Shown here piece after piece: positions 22,334 to 29,632 of a stretch of DNA of 64,000 nt. This DNA comes from JBOCEF01 sp047610385 (GTDB lineage Bacteria; Pseudomonadota; Alphaproteobacteria; Rhodobacterales; Rhodobacteraceae). The notes under the pieces were generated by a model. That model searched no databases, had not been told where the DNA came from, and was given only the letters and a program-made list of their open reading frames with translations. The first letter of the stretch is position 1. Every line of letters starts with the position of its first letter. The stretch is taken from assembly GCA_047610385.1 (NCBI GenBank), contig JBLGAC010000020.1, positions 1 to 64,000 on the forward strand. Reading direction: 5' to 3'. A program made the position numbers and the translations under genes.

Positions 22334-23893
22334 TCAGACGCCGAAGACCGGATCCTCGGCCCGGTGCGGGCATCTGAGGCGTGCACAGATCCGGCAGTTG
22401 GGCCCCACGGGTTCGGGCGTTTCGCGCGGGCCGGTTCCATAGATCGTGGCGGCGGCGGCCTCGCCGGGCAGTGCCAGCAATGCAGCGCGCACGGGGCCGA
22501 GCCGCCCCCAGCCCGCGCCGCCCGTCGCCTCAGCTCTTGCCACGAACACCACTGATTGTCCGTCGGGGAATTCCGCGGCCTGGCGCAGGGTGCGCCCCGG
22601 TTCGGACAAGGCGCGGTAGACTGACCATAGCGGGCAGGCAGCGCCATAACGTGGCAGTGCGATTTCGGCCAAGGACCGGCGCTGCAGCGTCGCCCCCGCC
22701 GCGTTCACCACCGCGAATGCGGCGCGGGGGGCGGCGTCGCCCGGCCGGGTCAGCGACGTGATCCGGCGCGCGGCCAGCATGAAGCTGACCCCGAAATGCG
22801 CCGCCATCGCGTCCACGTCCCAGCGCAGGCGGGTCCCGGCCTCCATCGCATCGCCGTAAGGCATCAGCAGCGCGTCGGCTGCGTAATCTTCGAGCGCGCC
22901 AATCGCGCGGCGCCGCGCGGCCTCGCCGGTCAGGCCGGGCAGGGTGGCCGCGGCCTTAGCCGCAAGGCGCCCCATGGCGGCATGGGCGGCGGCGCGGGCA
23001 AGGGCGCCGCGCCGCTCCGCCGGGGAGGCGCCCAGCGGCAGGATCAGCGCGTCGGCGGTGGCGCGCGCGAGGCGTGAGGCCGGCTCATCCGGGTCCTCGG
23101 TCAGGATCTCCACTCCCGCCTCGCGTGCTGCGTTGGCCAGCGCGCGCTCCAACCCCAATGGCGGGCCGCCAGCGACGCCGGGCTTCACGCCATTGGCCCC
23201 GCGCCATGCATCGGCGGCCACGTCCAGCGCGTCGATGCGGTTGTGGACCGCGAGGAACGCATCCTCAGCCTCTTCGCCGGGCGCTGAGGGGCCTTCGGGT
23301 TCATGGGCGGTGTCGAAAAACTGCGCGAGGCTTTCGGCCACCTGGCTGAGGCGCCCACTTTCGGAGGTCAGGATTTCGTGGAACCGGCGGCGCTGCGGCG
23401 GGTCAATGTCATCGACGCTTTCCAAAATTTCAGAGGTTGAGCGGATCGCCGCGATGTTGGTCAGCATCCGGTGCACCGCGTCGGACAGGAACGGATCATG
23501 CGACAGCCGGTCCGACAGCGCCGTCGCCGTGCGCCGGGCACTGCGCGCCGAGGCCCAGCCGCGGGCCAGCGCACGGGCCCATTGGGGGTGACGGCCGACC
23601 AGTTCAGGCCCCTCAGCGCCCGGCAGGTCCAGATCGCGATAATCGGGATCGGCGGCGATTTCATCGAGCTGCTCTGCCAGCCGCCGCTCTGACGCGCCAT
23701 CAAGCGCCTCTGGCGGCAGTCCCAGTTCCTTGGCGGCGGCCAGCACCAGATGCGCGGTGGCGCTGCGCTTGTTGCGTTCAATGAGGTTGAGGTAGGAGGG
23801 CGAAATTCCCAACCTCACGGCCAGCTCGCCCTGTTTGATGCCGAGCGCGCGCCTGCGTTCGCGGATTCGCATGCCGACCATGGTGCGGGGCAT
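22334..23893 (-). CDS. ScfR-family (PccR/MccR/RamB-like) short-chain acyl-CoA transcriptional regulator
   Basis: A 519-residue regulator. The N-terminal XRE helix-turn-helix (about 10-60) reads IRERRRALGIKQGELAVRLG and SPSYLNLIERNKR. The long middle contains the family segment ALLMPYGDAMEAGTRLRWDV and HFGVSFMLAARRITSLTRPG. The C-terminus has the ScfR hallmark GAACPLWSVYRALSEPGR and ends with a Cys cluster GPNCRICARLRCPHR. Characterised relatives bind short-chain acyl-CoA and control propionyl-CoA or acetate metabolism. The start at 23893 follows GGGGGA. It diverges from a HAAT-type transporter plus acs, whose substrate should be its effector (inference), and TTTGCAA half-sites lie between them. 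Confidence 0.88.
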   Translation of the reverse strand: MPRTMVGMRIRERRRALGIKQGELAVRLGISPSYLNLIERNKRSATAHLVLAAAKELGLPPEALDGASERRLAEQLDEIAADPDYRDLDLPGAEGPELVGRHPQWARALARGWASARSARRTATALSDRLSHDPFLSDAVHRMLTNIAAIRSTSEILESVDDIDPPQRRRFHEILTSESGRLSQVAESLAQFFDTAHEPEGPSAPGEEAEDAFLAVHNRIDALDVAADAWRGANGVKPGVAGGPPLGLERALANAAREAGVEILTEDPDEPASRLARATADALILPLGASPAERRGALARAAAHAAMGRLAAKAAATLPGLTGEAARRRAIGALEDYAADALLMPYGDAMEAGTRLRWDVDAMAAHFGVSFMLAARRITSLTRPGDAAPRAAFAVVNAAGATLQRRSLAEIALPRYGAACPLWSVYRALSEPGRTLRQAAEFPDGQSVVFVARAEATGGAGWGRLGPVRAALLALPGEAAAATIYGTGPRETPEPVGPNCRICARLRCPHRAEDPVFGV

Positions 23894-24247
23894 CAGACAT
23901 CCCCCTGCAGGGCGGTCGTTGGTGCGTCCGGGCGCGCGGCGCAAGGCTGCGCGGCGGCGCAGGCCGGTGCTGCGCGGTGTGCGCCGGGTGACGCTGCGTT
24001 CATTCTTGCGTTCATTTTCAGCCCCTTGCTGCGCTGCAAGGTAAATATTTTACATTTTTGCAAGCGCGAACTGCAAATAGTTTACAAAAATTGTCTTGTT
24101 TGTCAATGCCTTGTTGTTTTTTTGACTGACTTGGGCGATAGTTGCGCAAGAGCTGGCCTAGGCCGCTCTAGGCAGCGCGTGTCGGTCGGGAGGGATCGGC
24201 GGCGCTGCAGGCAAAATCTTTGCCCCAATACGAATCGGGAGAATTCC
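23894..24247. other. Divergent regulatory region between ScfR gene and transporter operon
   Basis: 354 bases with no credible gene. The part 24035-24125 is conspicuously A/T-rich in this GC-rich window and holds the operator-like repeats. The right end carries GGGAGA, the Shine-Dalgarno of the binding-protein gene. Confidence 0.6.
24034..24077. promoter_or_regulatory. Candidate ScfR operator (TTTGCAA half-sites)
   Basis: TTTGCAAG (24057-24064) and the inverted element TGCAAA (24072-24077) form the inverted repeat TTTGCA-N9-TGCAAA. A further CTGCAAG lies at 24034-24040, and GTAAA-TAT-TTTAC (24041-24053) sits between. The published site for the ScfR member PccR of Rhodobacter sphaeroides is two TTTGCAAA blocks spaced by 4 bases; here the second block is ACTGCAAA with one extra base of spacing. 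The match is imperfect but well placed. Confidence 0.6.
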
Positions 24248-25594
24248 ATGGGTGATTTCACGAATTTCAGCCGCCGCGGCGTGCTGAAGACCGGTGCAGT
24301 GATCGGTGCGGGCGTTGCGGCGCCTGCGCTTTGGCGGCGTCCCGCCTATGCCTACACCAATGAGCCATCCGGCGGGTCAGTGACCCTCGGATTCAACGTG
24401 CCCCAGTCGGGCGCCTATGCCGACGAAGGCGCGGATGAGCTGCGCGCCTATGAGCTGGCCGTTGAGCATCTGAACGGGGAAGGCGACGGCGGCATGCTGG
24501 GCACCTTCTCGTCGAAGGCGCTGGGCGGAAACGGCGTGCTGGGCAAGAAGGTCGCTTATGTGACTGGCGACACCCAGACCAAGTCAGACGCAGCGCGTGC
24601 GTCGGCCAAGCGCATGATCGAAAAAGACGGCGCGGTGATGATCACTGGCGGGTCTTCTTCGGGCGTCGCCGTGGCTGTGCAGGGTCTGTGCCAAGAGATG
24701 GGCGTGATCTTCATGGCCGGCCTGACACATTCCAACGACACCACGGGCAAGGACAAGAAGGCGAACGGTTTCCGTCACTTCTTCAACGCCTACATGTCGG
24801 CTGCCGCGCTCGCGCCGGTGCTGAAGTCCAACTATGGTGCCGACCGCAAGGCCTATCACTTGACGGCCGACTACACTTGGGGCTGGACGCAGGAAGAATC
24901 CATCGCGGCCGCCACCGAGGCCATGGGCTGGGAGACGGTCAACAAGGTCCGCACCCCGCTCGGCGCTGGTGATTTCTCGCAGTACATCACGCCTGTGTTG
25001 AACTCGGGCGCCGACGTGCTGGTGCTGAACCACTATGGCCGCGATATGGTCAACTCGTTGACCCAGGCCGTGCAGTTCGGCCTGAAAGACAAGATGGTCA
25101 ACGGCAAGAAGTTTGAGATCATCGTTCCCCTCTACTCACGCCTCATGGCGCAGGGTGCGGGCGATGCGGTCAAGGGCATCTTCGGGTCCACCAACTGGCA
25201 CTGGTCGCTGCAGGACGAAGGCAGCCAGGCTTTCGTTCGCTCCTTCGGCCAGAAATACGGCCAGCCGCCCAGCCAGGCCGCGCACACCTGCTATGTGCAG
25301 GCGCTGCTTTATGCGGATGCGGCGCAGCGTGCCGGGACCTTCGATCCCTGCGGCATCGTAGATGCGCTTGAGGGCTTTGAGTTCGACGGCATGGGCAATG
25401 GCCCGACGCTGTACCGCGCCGGCGATCACCAGTGCTTCAAGGACGTGCTCGTGGTGAAGGGCAAAGAGAACCCCACCTCGCAGTTCGATCTTCTCGAAGT
25501 CGTGGACGTCACGCCCGCGTCGCAGGTCACCTATCCGGTCGATCACCCGATGTTCGCCGGTGGCGCGCTGGGTGAATGCAACTCGGGCAGCTGA
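24248..25594 (+). CDS. Tat-exported ABC transporter substrate-binding protein (HAAT/LivJ type)
   Basis: A 448-residue type I periplasmic binding protein. A twin-arginine signal SRRGVLKTGAVIGAG (R9, R10) ends near AYA-YT (about residue 35). The mature part begins SVTLGFNVPQSGAYADEGAD and shows the branched-chain amino-acid binding fold (VAYVTGDTQTKSDAARASA, ITGGSSSGVAVAVQ). The family covers amino acids, urea, amides and small organic acids; binding residues cannot be assigned by eye. It is first in an operon with two permeases, two ATPases and acs, and a stable stem-loop separates it from the rest, favouring higher expression of the binding protein. The ATG at 24248 follows GGAGA. Confidence 0.9.
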   Translation: MGDFTNFSRRGVLKTGAVIGAGVAAPALWRRPAYAYTNEPSGGSVTLGFNVPQSGAYADEGADELRAYELAVEHLNGEGDGGMLGTFSSKALGGNGVLGKKVAYVTGDTQTKSDAARASAKRMIEKDGAVMITGGSSSGVAVAVQGLCQEMGVIFMAGLTHSNDTTGKDKKANGFRHFFNAYMSAAALAPVLKSNYGADRKAYHLTADYTWGWTQEESIAAATEAMGWETVNKVRTPLGAGDFSQYITPVLNSGADVLVLNHYGRDMVNSLTQAVQFGLKDKMVNGKKFEIIVPLYSRLMAQGAGDAVKGIFGSTNWHWSLQDEGSQAFVRSFGQKYGQPPSQAAHTCYVQALLYADAAQRAGTFDPCGIVDALEGFEFDGMGNGPTLYRAGDHQCFKDVLVVKGKENPTSQFDLLEVVDVTPASQVTYPVDHPMFAGGALGECNSGS

Positions 25595-25601
25595 TGCTTT
25601 C

Positions 25602-25629
25602 GGGCCCGGGCGCAACAGCGCCCGGGCCC
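25602..25629 (+). promoter_or_regulatory. Intercistronic stem-loop after the binding-protein gene
   Basis: GGGCCCGGGCGC (25602-25613), loop AACA, GCGCCCGGGCCC (25618-25629): a perfect 12-bp stem 8 bases after the stop and without a T-run. A second smaller hairpin GCCGCCC-GGA-GGGCGGC lies at 25675-25691. Such stems typically protect the upstream mRNA so that binding protein exceeds membrane components. Confidence 0.75.
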
Positions 25630-25758
25630 ACCCTATGAATTGCGACCGAGACGTGGGCGCTGCATGCCTGCAAGGCCGCCCGGAGGGCGGCAGCGACGAC
25701 CGGTGGGAAAACCGCCCGGCCGCGCATTCGCTCGTTTAACGCCAGAGGAGCCCGGCAG

Positions 25759-26787
25759 ATGGACGCCATCGTCCTCCAAATCCTGAACGGCCTCGACAAG
25801 GGCAGCGCCTATGCGCTGATCGCCCTGGGGCTCACCCTTATTTTCGGCACGCTCGGGGTGGTGAACTTCGCCCATGGCGCGCTGTTCATGCTTGGCGCCT
25901 TCTGCGCCGTCACCGTCAACAAATTGCTGACGCTTGAACGTATTGTGCTGGACGCGACCCAGAAAACCGCCTGGGGTTCACCGATGGAAATCCGCACCCC
26001 GTTTGTGGAACTCTGGTTTGGCGATTTCGGCCTGGCGATGATCAACTGGTCGGTGCCACTGTCGATTGTGGTTGCGATTCCGGTGATGATTTTCGTTGGC
26101 ATCGTGATGGAACGGGGCCTGATCCGGCATTTCTATCACCGCCCCCATGCAGACCAGATTCTGGTGACCTTCGGCCTTGCCATCGTGCTGCAGGAAATCA
26201 TCAAGGCGTTCTTCGGTGCCAACCCGATCCCGCAGCCCGCGCCTGACGCGTTCCAGGGCATGCTCGATTTTGGCGCGGCGGTGGGCTTTGAGGTCGGCAC
26301 GGTGGTCTATCCGGTCTGGCGTCTGATCTACTTTCTGTTCGCGGCGCTGGTCGTTGGCGGCGTGTTCAGCTTTTTGCAGTTCACGACCTTCGGCATGGTG
26401 GTGCGCGCAGGAATGGCGGACCGTGAAACCGTCGGCCTGCTGGGCATCGACATCGACAAGCGCTTCACGCTGATGTTCGGCCTTGCGGCTGTGGTCGCCG
26501 GGCTGGCGGGCGTGATGTACACGCCGATCCTGTCGCCCGACTATCACCTTGGCATGGACTTTCTGGTGCTGAGCTTCGTGGTCGTGGTTGTCGGCGGCAT
26601 GGGGTCTTTGCCCGGCGCCGTCGCGGCCGGGTTCCTGCTGGGCATCCTGCAGAGCTTTGCGTCCATGAACGCTGTCAAAGATATTTTCCCCGGCATTGAC
26701 CAGATCATCATCTACTTGGTGGCCGTCGTCATCCTGCTGACCCGTCCACGCGGCCTTCTGGGTCGCAAGGGCGTGATGGAGACCTGA
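25759..26787 (+). CDS. HAAT-type ABC transporter permease (LivH family)
   Basis: A 342-residue inner-membrane permease with 8 or more hydrophobic segments. The N-terminus ILNGLDKGSAYALIALGLTL followed by IFGTLGVVNFAHGALFMLGAF is the classic LivH start. The EAA-like loop region reads MADRETVGLLGIDIDKRFTLMFGLAAVVAGLAG, and the end GMGSLPGAVAAGFLLGILQS matches. It pairs with the LivM-like product of the next gene to form the channel. It starts at ATG 25759 behind AGGAG; the next start is 3 bases after its stop. Confidence 0.93.
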   Translation: MDAIVLQILNGLDKGSAYALIALGLTLIFGTLGVVNFAHGALFMLGAFCAVTVNKLLTLERIVLDATQKTAWGSPMEIRTPFVELWFGDFGLAMINWSVPLSIVVAIPVMIFVGIVMERGLIRHFYHRPHADQILVTFGLAIVLQEIIKAFFGANPIPQPAPDAFQGMLDFGAAVGFEVGTVVYPVWRLIYFLFAALVVGGVFSFLQFTTFGMVVRAGMADRETVGLLGIDIDKRFTLMFGLAAVVAGLAGVMYTPILSPDYHLGMDFLVLSFVVVVVGGMGSLPGAVAAGFLLGILQSFASMNAVKDIFPGIDQIIIYLVAVVILLTRPRGLLGRKGVMET

Positions 26788-26790
26788 GCC

Positions 26791-27963
26791 ATGACAAACA
26801 GCAAAACCTCCGACATCATCCTGCTGATCGTTTTCGCGGTCGCGGTTCTGACAGGTCCGATCATTCTGGCACCGTTTGGCGCCGGGTATCCCGATCTGCT
26901 GCAGAAATTCGCGATCTTCGGGATCTTTGCGATCGGCTTCAACATCCTGTTCGGCCTGACCGGCTATCTGTCCTTTGGCCATGCCGCGTTCCTCGGGGTC
27001 GGGTCCTATGCCGCCGTGTGGTCGTATAAGCTGCTGACCATGAACGTGATCCCGGCCATTATCCTTGCGGTCGTGGTCGCCGGTCTGTTCAGCCTGCTGA
27101 TCGGGTTCATCTCGCTCCGGCGCTCGGGGATCTACTTTTCGATCCTGACGTTGGCGTTTGCGCAGATGTGCTACAATCTGGCCTATTCGGTGCTGACCCC
27201 GATCACCAACGGGGAAACCGGCTTGCAGATCACGCTCGATGATCCGCGGATCTTTGACACTGCGGTTGCGGGCGTGCAGCCGGTCACCAACCTTTTCGGC
27301 CTCACCATGAACTCCACCGCTGAGGCGGAGCTGATGGGCATGACGTTGCAGTTCAACGCGGGCTTTTATGTCTGCGCGGTGATCCTGATCGCGACGTTCT
27401 ACATCTCCATGCGGATCTTCCGGTCGCCGTTCGGCATGATGCTGCGGGCGGTCAAATCCAACCAGAACCGCATGAACTACACCGGCCTCAACACCCGGCC
27501 CTACACGCTGGCGGCGTTTGTGATCTCTGGCATGTTTGCCGGGCTTGCGGGCGGGCTGCTGGCCGCGACTGACCCCCTTGCGGGCGCGGAGCGGATGCAG
27601 TGGACCGCATCTGGTGAGGTGGTGCTGATGACCATCCTTGGCGGTGCAGGCACGTTGCTTGGCCCAGTTTTGGGCGCAGGCCTGATCAAGTACTTTGAGA
27701 ATATCTTCTCAGCGTTCAACACCAGCGCGCTCAACGACATTTTCAACTTTTTGCCTGAGACGCTGCGCGATGCGGTGGTTTCGGTCAGTTCGTTGTTTGT
27801 CGGCGAAGGCTGGCACTTGACGCTGGGCCTGCTGTTCATGGCCATCGTCACCTTCCTGCCAGGCGGTTTGATGGAGGGCGCGACCCGCATCCTGCGCCTT
27901 GTGTCCGGCAGATTCCGCAAAAAGACCGACGACGGCACCAAAACCGTCCACCCGGCAGAATGA
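26791..27963 (+). CDS. HAAT-type ABC transporter permease (LivM family)
   Basis: A 390-residue inner-membrane permease. Landmarks are GFNILFGLTGYLSFGHAAFLGVGSYAA, the EAA-type cytoplasmic loop FGMMLRAVKSNQNRMNYTGLNTRPYTLAAFVISGMFAGLAGGLLA and ILGGAGTLLGPVLGAGLIKYFE. The last 40 residues are a cytoplasmic basic tail. It partners the preceding LivH-like subunit. It is longer than average for LivM (about 320-360) because of an extended loop between helices (about 140-190, LQITLDDPRIFDTA). The Shine-Dalgarno lies inside the preceding gene end. Confidence 0.93.
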   Translation: MTNSKTSDIILLIVFAVAVLTGPIILAPFGAGYPDLLQKFAIFGIFAIGFNILFGLTGYLSFGHAAFLGVGSYAAVWSYKLLTMNVIPAIILAVVVAGLFSLLIGFISLRRSGIYFSILTLAFAQMCYNLAYSVLTPITNGETGLQITLDDPRIFDTAVAGVQPVTNLFGLTMNSTAEAELMGMTLQFNAGFYVCAVILIATFYISMRIFRSPFGMMLRAVKSNQNRMNYTGLNTRPYTLAAFVISGMFAGLAGGLLAATDPLAGAERMQWTASGEVVLMTILGGAGTLLGPVLGAGLIKYFENIFSAFNTSALNDIFNFLPETLRDAVVSVSSLFVGEGWHLTLGLLFMAIVTFLPGGLMEGATRILRLVSGRFRKKTDDGTKTVHPAE

Positions 27964-27975
27964 GGGGGACAAGAC

Positions 27976-28737
27976 ATGAGCATCATTCTTGAAATCCAGA
28001 ACGTCAACAAACGCTTTGGCGGGCTTCAGGCGCTGGACGACGTCAACCTCAAGGTTGAGGAAGGCCATGTCCACGCCATCATCGGCCCCAACGGCGCGGG
28101 CAAATCCACGCTGCTGAACTGTCTGGTCGGGCGTCTTGTGCCCGATACCGGCGCGGTGACCTTCAACGGACGGTCGCTGATCGGTGCCAAACCGCATGAG
28201 ATCAACCAGATGGGCGTCAGCCGCGTGTTCCAGACGCCTGAGATTTTCGAAGATCTCAATGTGCTGCAAAACGTGATGATCCCGGCGCTTGCATCGCGCG
28301 ACGGGGCGTTCAAGCTAAACCTGTGGCGCGGGGTGGACAAGGAAGCTGAGATCCGCGACCTCGCGCTTCACACGCTCGAAGACGTGGGGATGGCCGACAA
28401 GCGCCACATGGATGCCAAGGCCATGTCGCGCGGCGACAAGCGGCGGCTGGAGCTGGCCATGTGCCTGGTCCAGAACCCGCGGCTGTTGTTGCTGGACGAA
28501 CCGACGGCGGGCATGGCGCGCGCCGACACCAACAACACGATCGACCTTCTCAAACGCCTGAGCGCTGAGCGCAACATCACCAAAGTGGTGATTGAACACG
28601 ACATGCACGTGGTGTTCAGCCTTGCTGACAGGATTTCCGTTCTGGCACAGGGCCATGTGATTGTCGAAGACGCGCCTGAGAATATCAAGGGCAACAAGAA
28701 GGTCCAGGAAGCTTACCTTGGGGGGGCGCAAGAATGA
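27976..28737 (+). CDS. HAAT-type ABC transporter ATPase (LivG family)
   Basis: A 253-residue ATPase subunit. Walker A is IIGPNGAGKSTLLN (37-45 core) and Walker B RLLLLDEPTAGMA, followed by the H-loop VIEHDMHVVFSLADRISVL, typical of LivG. The ABC signature reads MSRGDKRRLELAMCL instead of the usual LSxGxQRxLEIARAL, so two signature positions differ. It starts 12 bp after the LivM gene behind AGGGGG, and its stop overlaps the LivF start (ATGA). It powers import together with the LivF-like ATPase. Confidence 0.92.
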   Translation: MSIILEIQNVNKRFGGLQALDDVNLKVEEGHVHAIIGPNGAGKSTLLNCLVGRLVPDTGAVTFNGRSLIGAKPHEINQMGVSRVFQTPEIFEDLNVLQNVMIPALASRDGAFKLNLWRGVDKEAEIRDLALHTLEDVGMADKRHMDAKAMSRGDKRRLELAMCLVQNPRLLLLDEPTAGMARADTNNTIDLLKRLSAERNITKVVIEHDMHVVFSLADRISVLAQGHVIVEDAPENIKGNKKVQEAYLGGAQE

Positions 28738-29510
28738 CCACCAACGATGACGCCGCCTATGCGCGGATCCACAAGACGCCAAATGCCCGAAGCCAAGGCA
28801 CCGCGCCTGCGTTTTTCTCAGTCTGGGACATCCACGCCTATTACGGACAAAGCTATATCGTCCAAGGCGTCAGCTTTAACATCCACGAAGGTGAGATCGT
28901 CGCGCTTCTGGGCCGCAATGGCGCGGGCAAGACCTCCACATTGCGCGCCATTGCGCGGGTTGGGTCTCCGATGGTGACCCACGGGGAAATCTGGCTGGAC
29001 CACAAGCCGCTGCACGACATGAAGGCTTGGGAGGCGGCGCAGTTCGGCGTCGGCCTTGTGCCCGAAGACCGGCGGATCATCGCTGGCCTGACCGTTGAGG
29101 AAAACCTGCAGCTCGCGCAGATCGCCCCGCCCAAAGGCTGGTCGATTGAACGGATCTATGAACTGTTCCCCCGGCTGGGAGAGCGGCGCAAGCAAGAAGG
29201 CGTGACCTTGTCGGGCGGTGAGCAGCAGATGCTTGCCATCGGACGGGCACTGGCGCGCGACATCAAGCTGCTGCTGTTGGATGAGCCGTATGAGGGCCTC
29301 GCCCCCGTCATCGTGCACGAAATTGAACGCACGCTGGCTGAGATCAAGAGCCTTGGCATCACCACGGTGATTGTTGAGCAGAACGCGGTGGCCGCGCTGA
29401 AACTGGCGGACCGGGCCATCATCCTCGACATGGGGCAGGTGGTGTTTGACGGCACGGCGCAAGCGGTGCTCGACAACGAAGAACTTCGCCACGAATACTT
29501 GGCAATCTGA
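28734..29510 (+). CDS. HAAT-type ABC transporter ATPase (LivF family)
   Basis: A 258-residue ATPase subunit. Walker A is ALLGRNGAGKTSTLRAI (about 59-67), the signature TLSGGEQQMLAIGRAL and Walker B LLLLDEPYEGLAPVIV are canonical for LivF, and the H-loop is TVIVEQNAVAALKLAD. An N-terminal extension of about 25 polar residues precedes the domain (FSVWDIHAYYGQSYIVQGVS starts the fold). The start overlaps the LivG stop. It ends just before a perfect 11-bp stem-loop, then acs follows. Confidence 0.93.
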   Translation: MTTNDDAAYARIHKTPNARSQGTAPAFFSVWDIHAYYGQSYIVQGVSFNIHEGEIVALLGRNGAGKTSTLRAIARVGSPMVTHGEIWLDHKPLHDMKAWEAAQFGVGLVPEDRRIIAGLTVEENLQLAQIAPPKGWSIERIYELFPRLGERRKQEGVTLSGGEQQMLAIGRALARDIKLLLLDEPYEGLAPVIVHEIERTLAEIKSLGITTVIVEQNAVAALKLADRAIILDMGQVVFDGTAQAVLDNEELRHEYLAI

Positions 29511-29515
29511 GCGCA

Positions 29516-29541
29516 TCCGGGGCGGCCATCGCCGCCCCGGA
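29516..29541 (+). promoter_or_regulatory. Stem-loop between the transporter genes and acs
   Basis: TCCGGGGCGGC (29516-29526), loop CATC, GCCGCCCCGGA (29531-29541): a perfect 11-bp stem without a T-run, 5 bases after the livF-like stop. It may set separate mRNA stability for acs or be a partial terminator. Confidence 0.65.
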
Positions 29542-29632
29542 CCAGCAAAGCCCGACCATTGAACGATTGCGCGGTGGCCAGCCCCTGCGTCATTGCATGG
29601 TCAGCGCGAATAACGAATGGGAGGCGCCCAAG

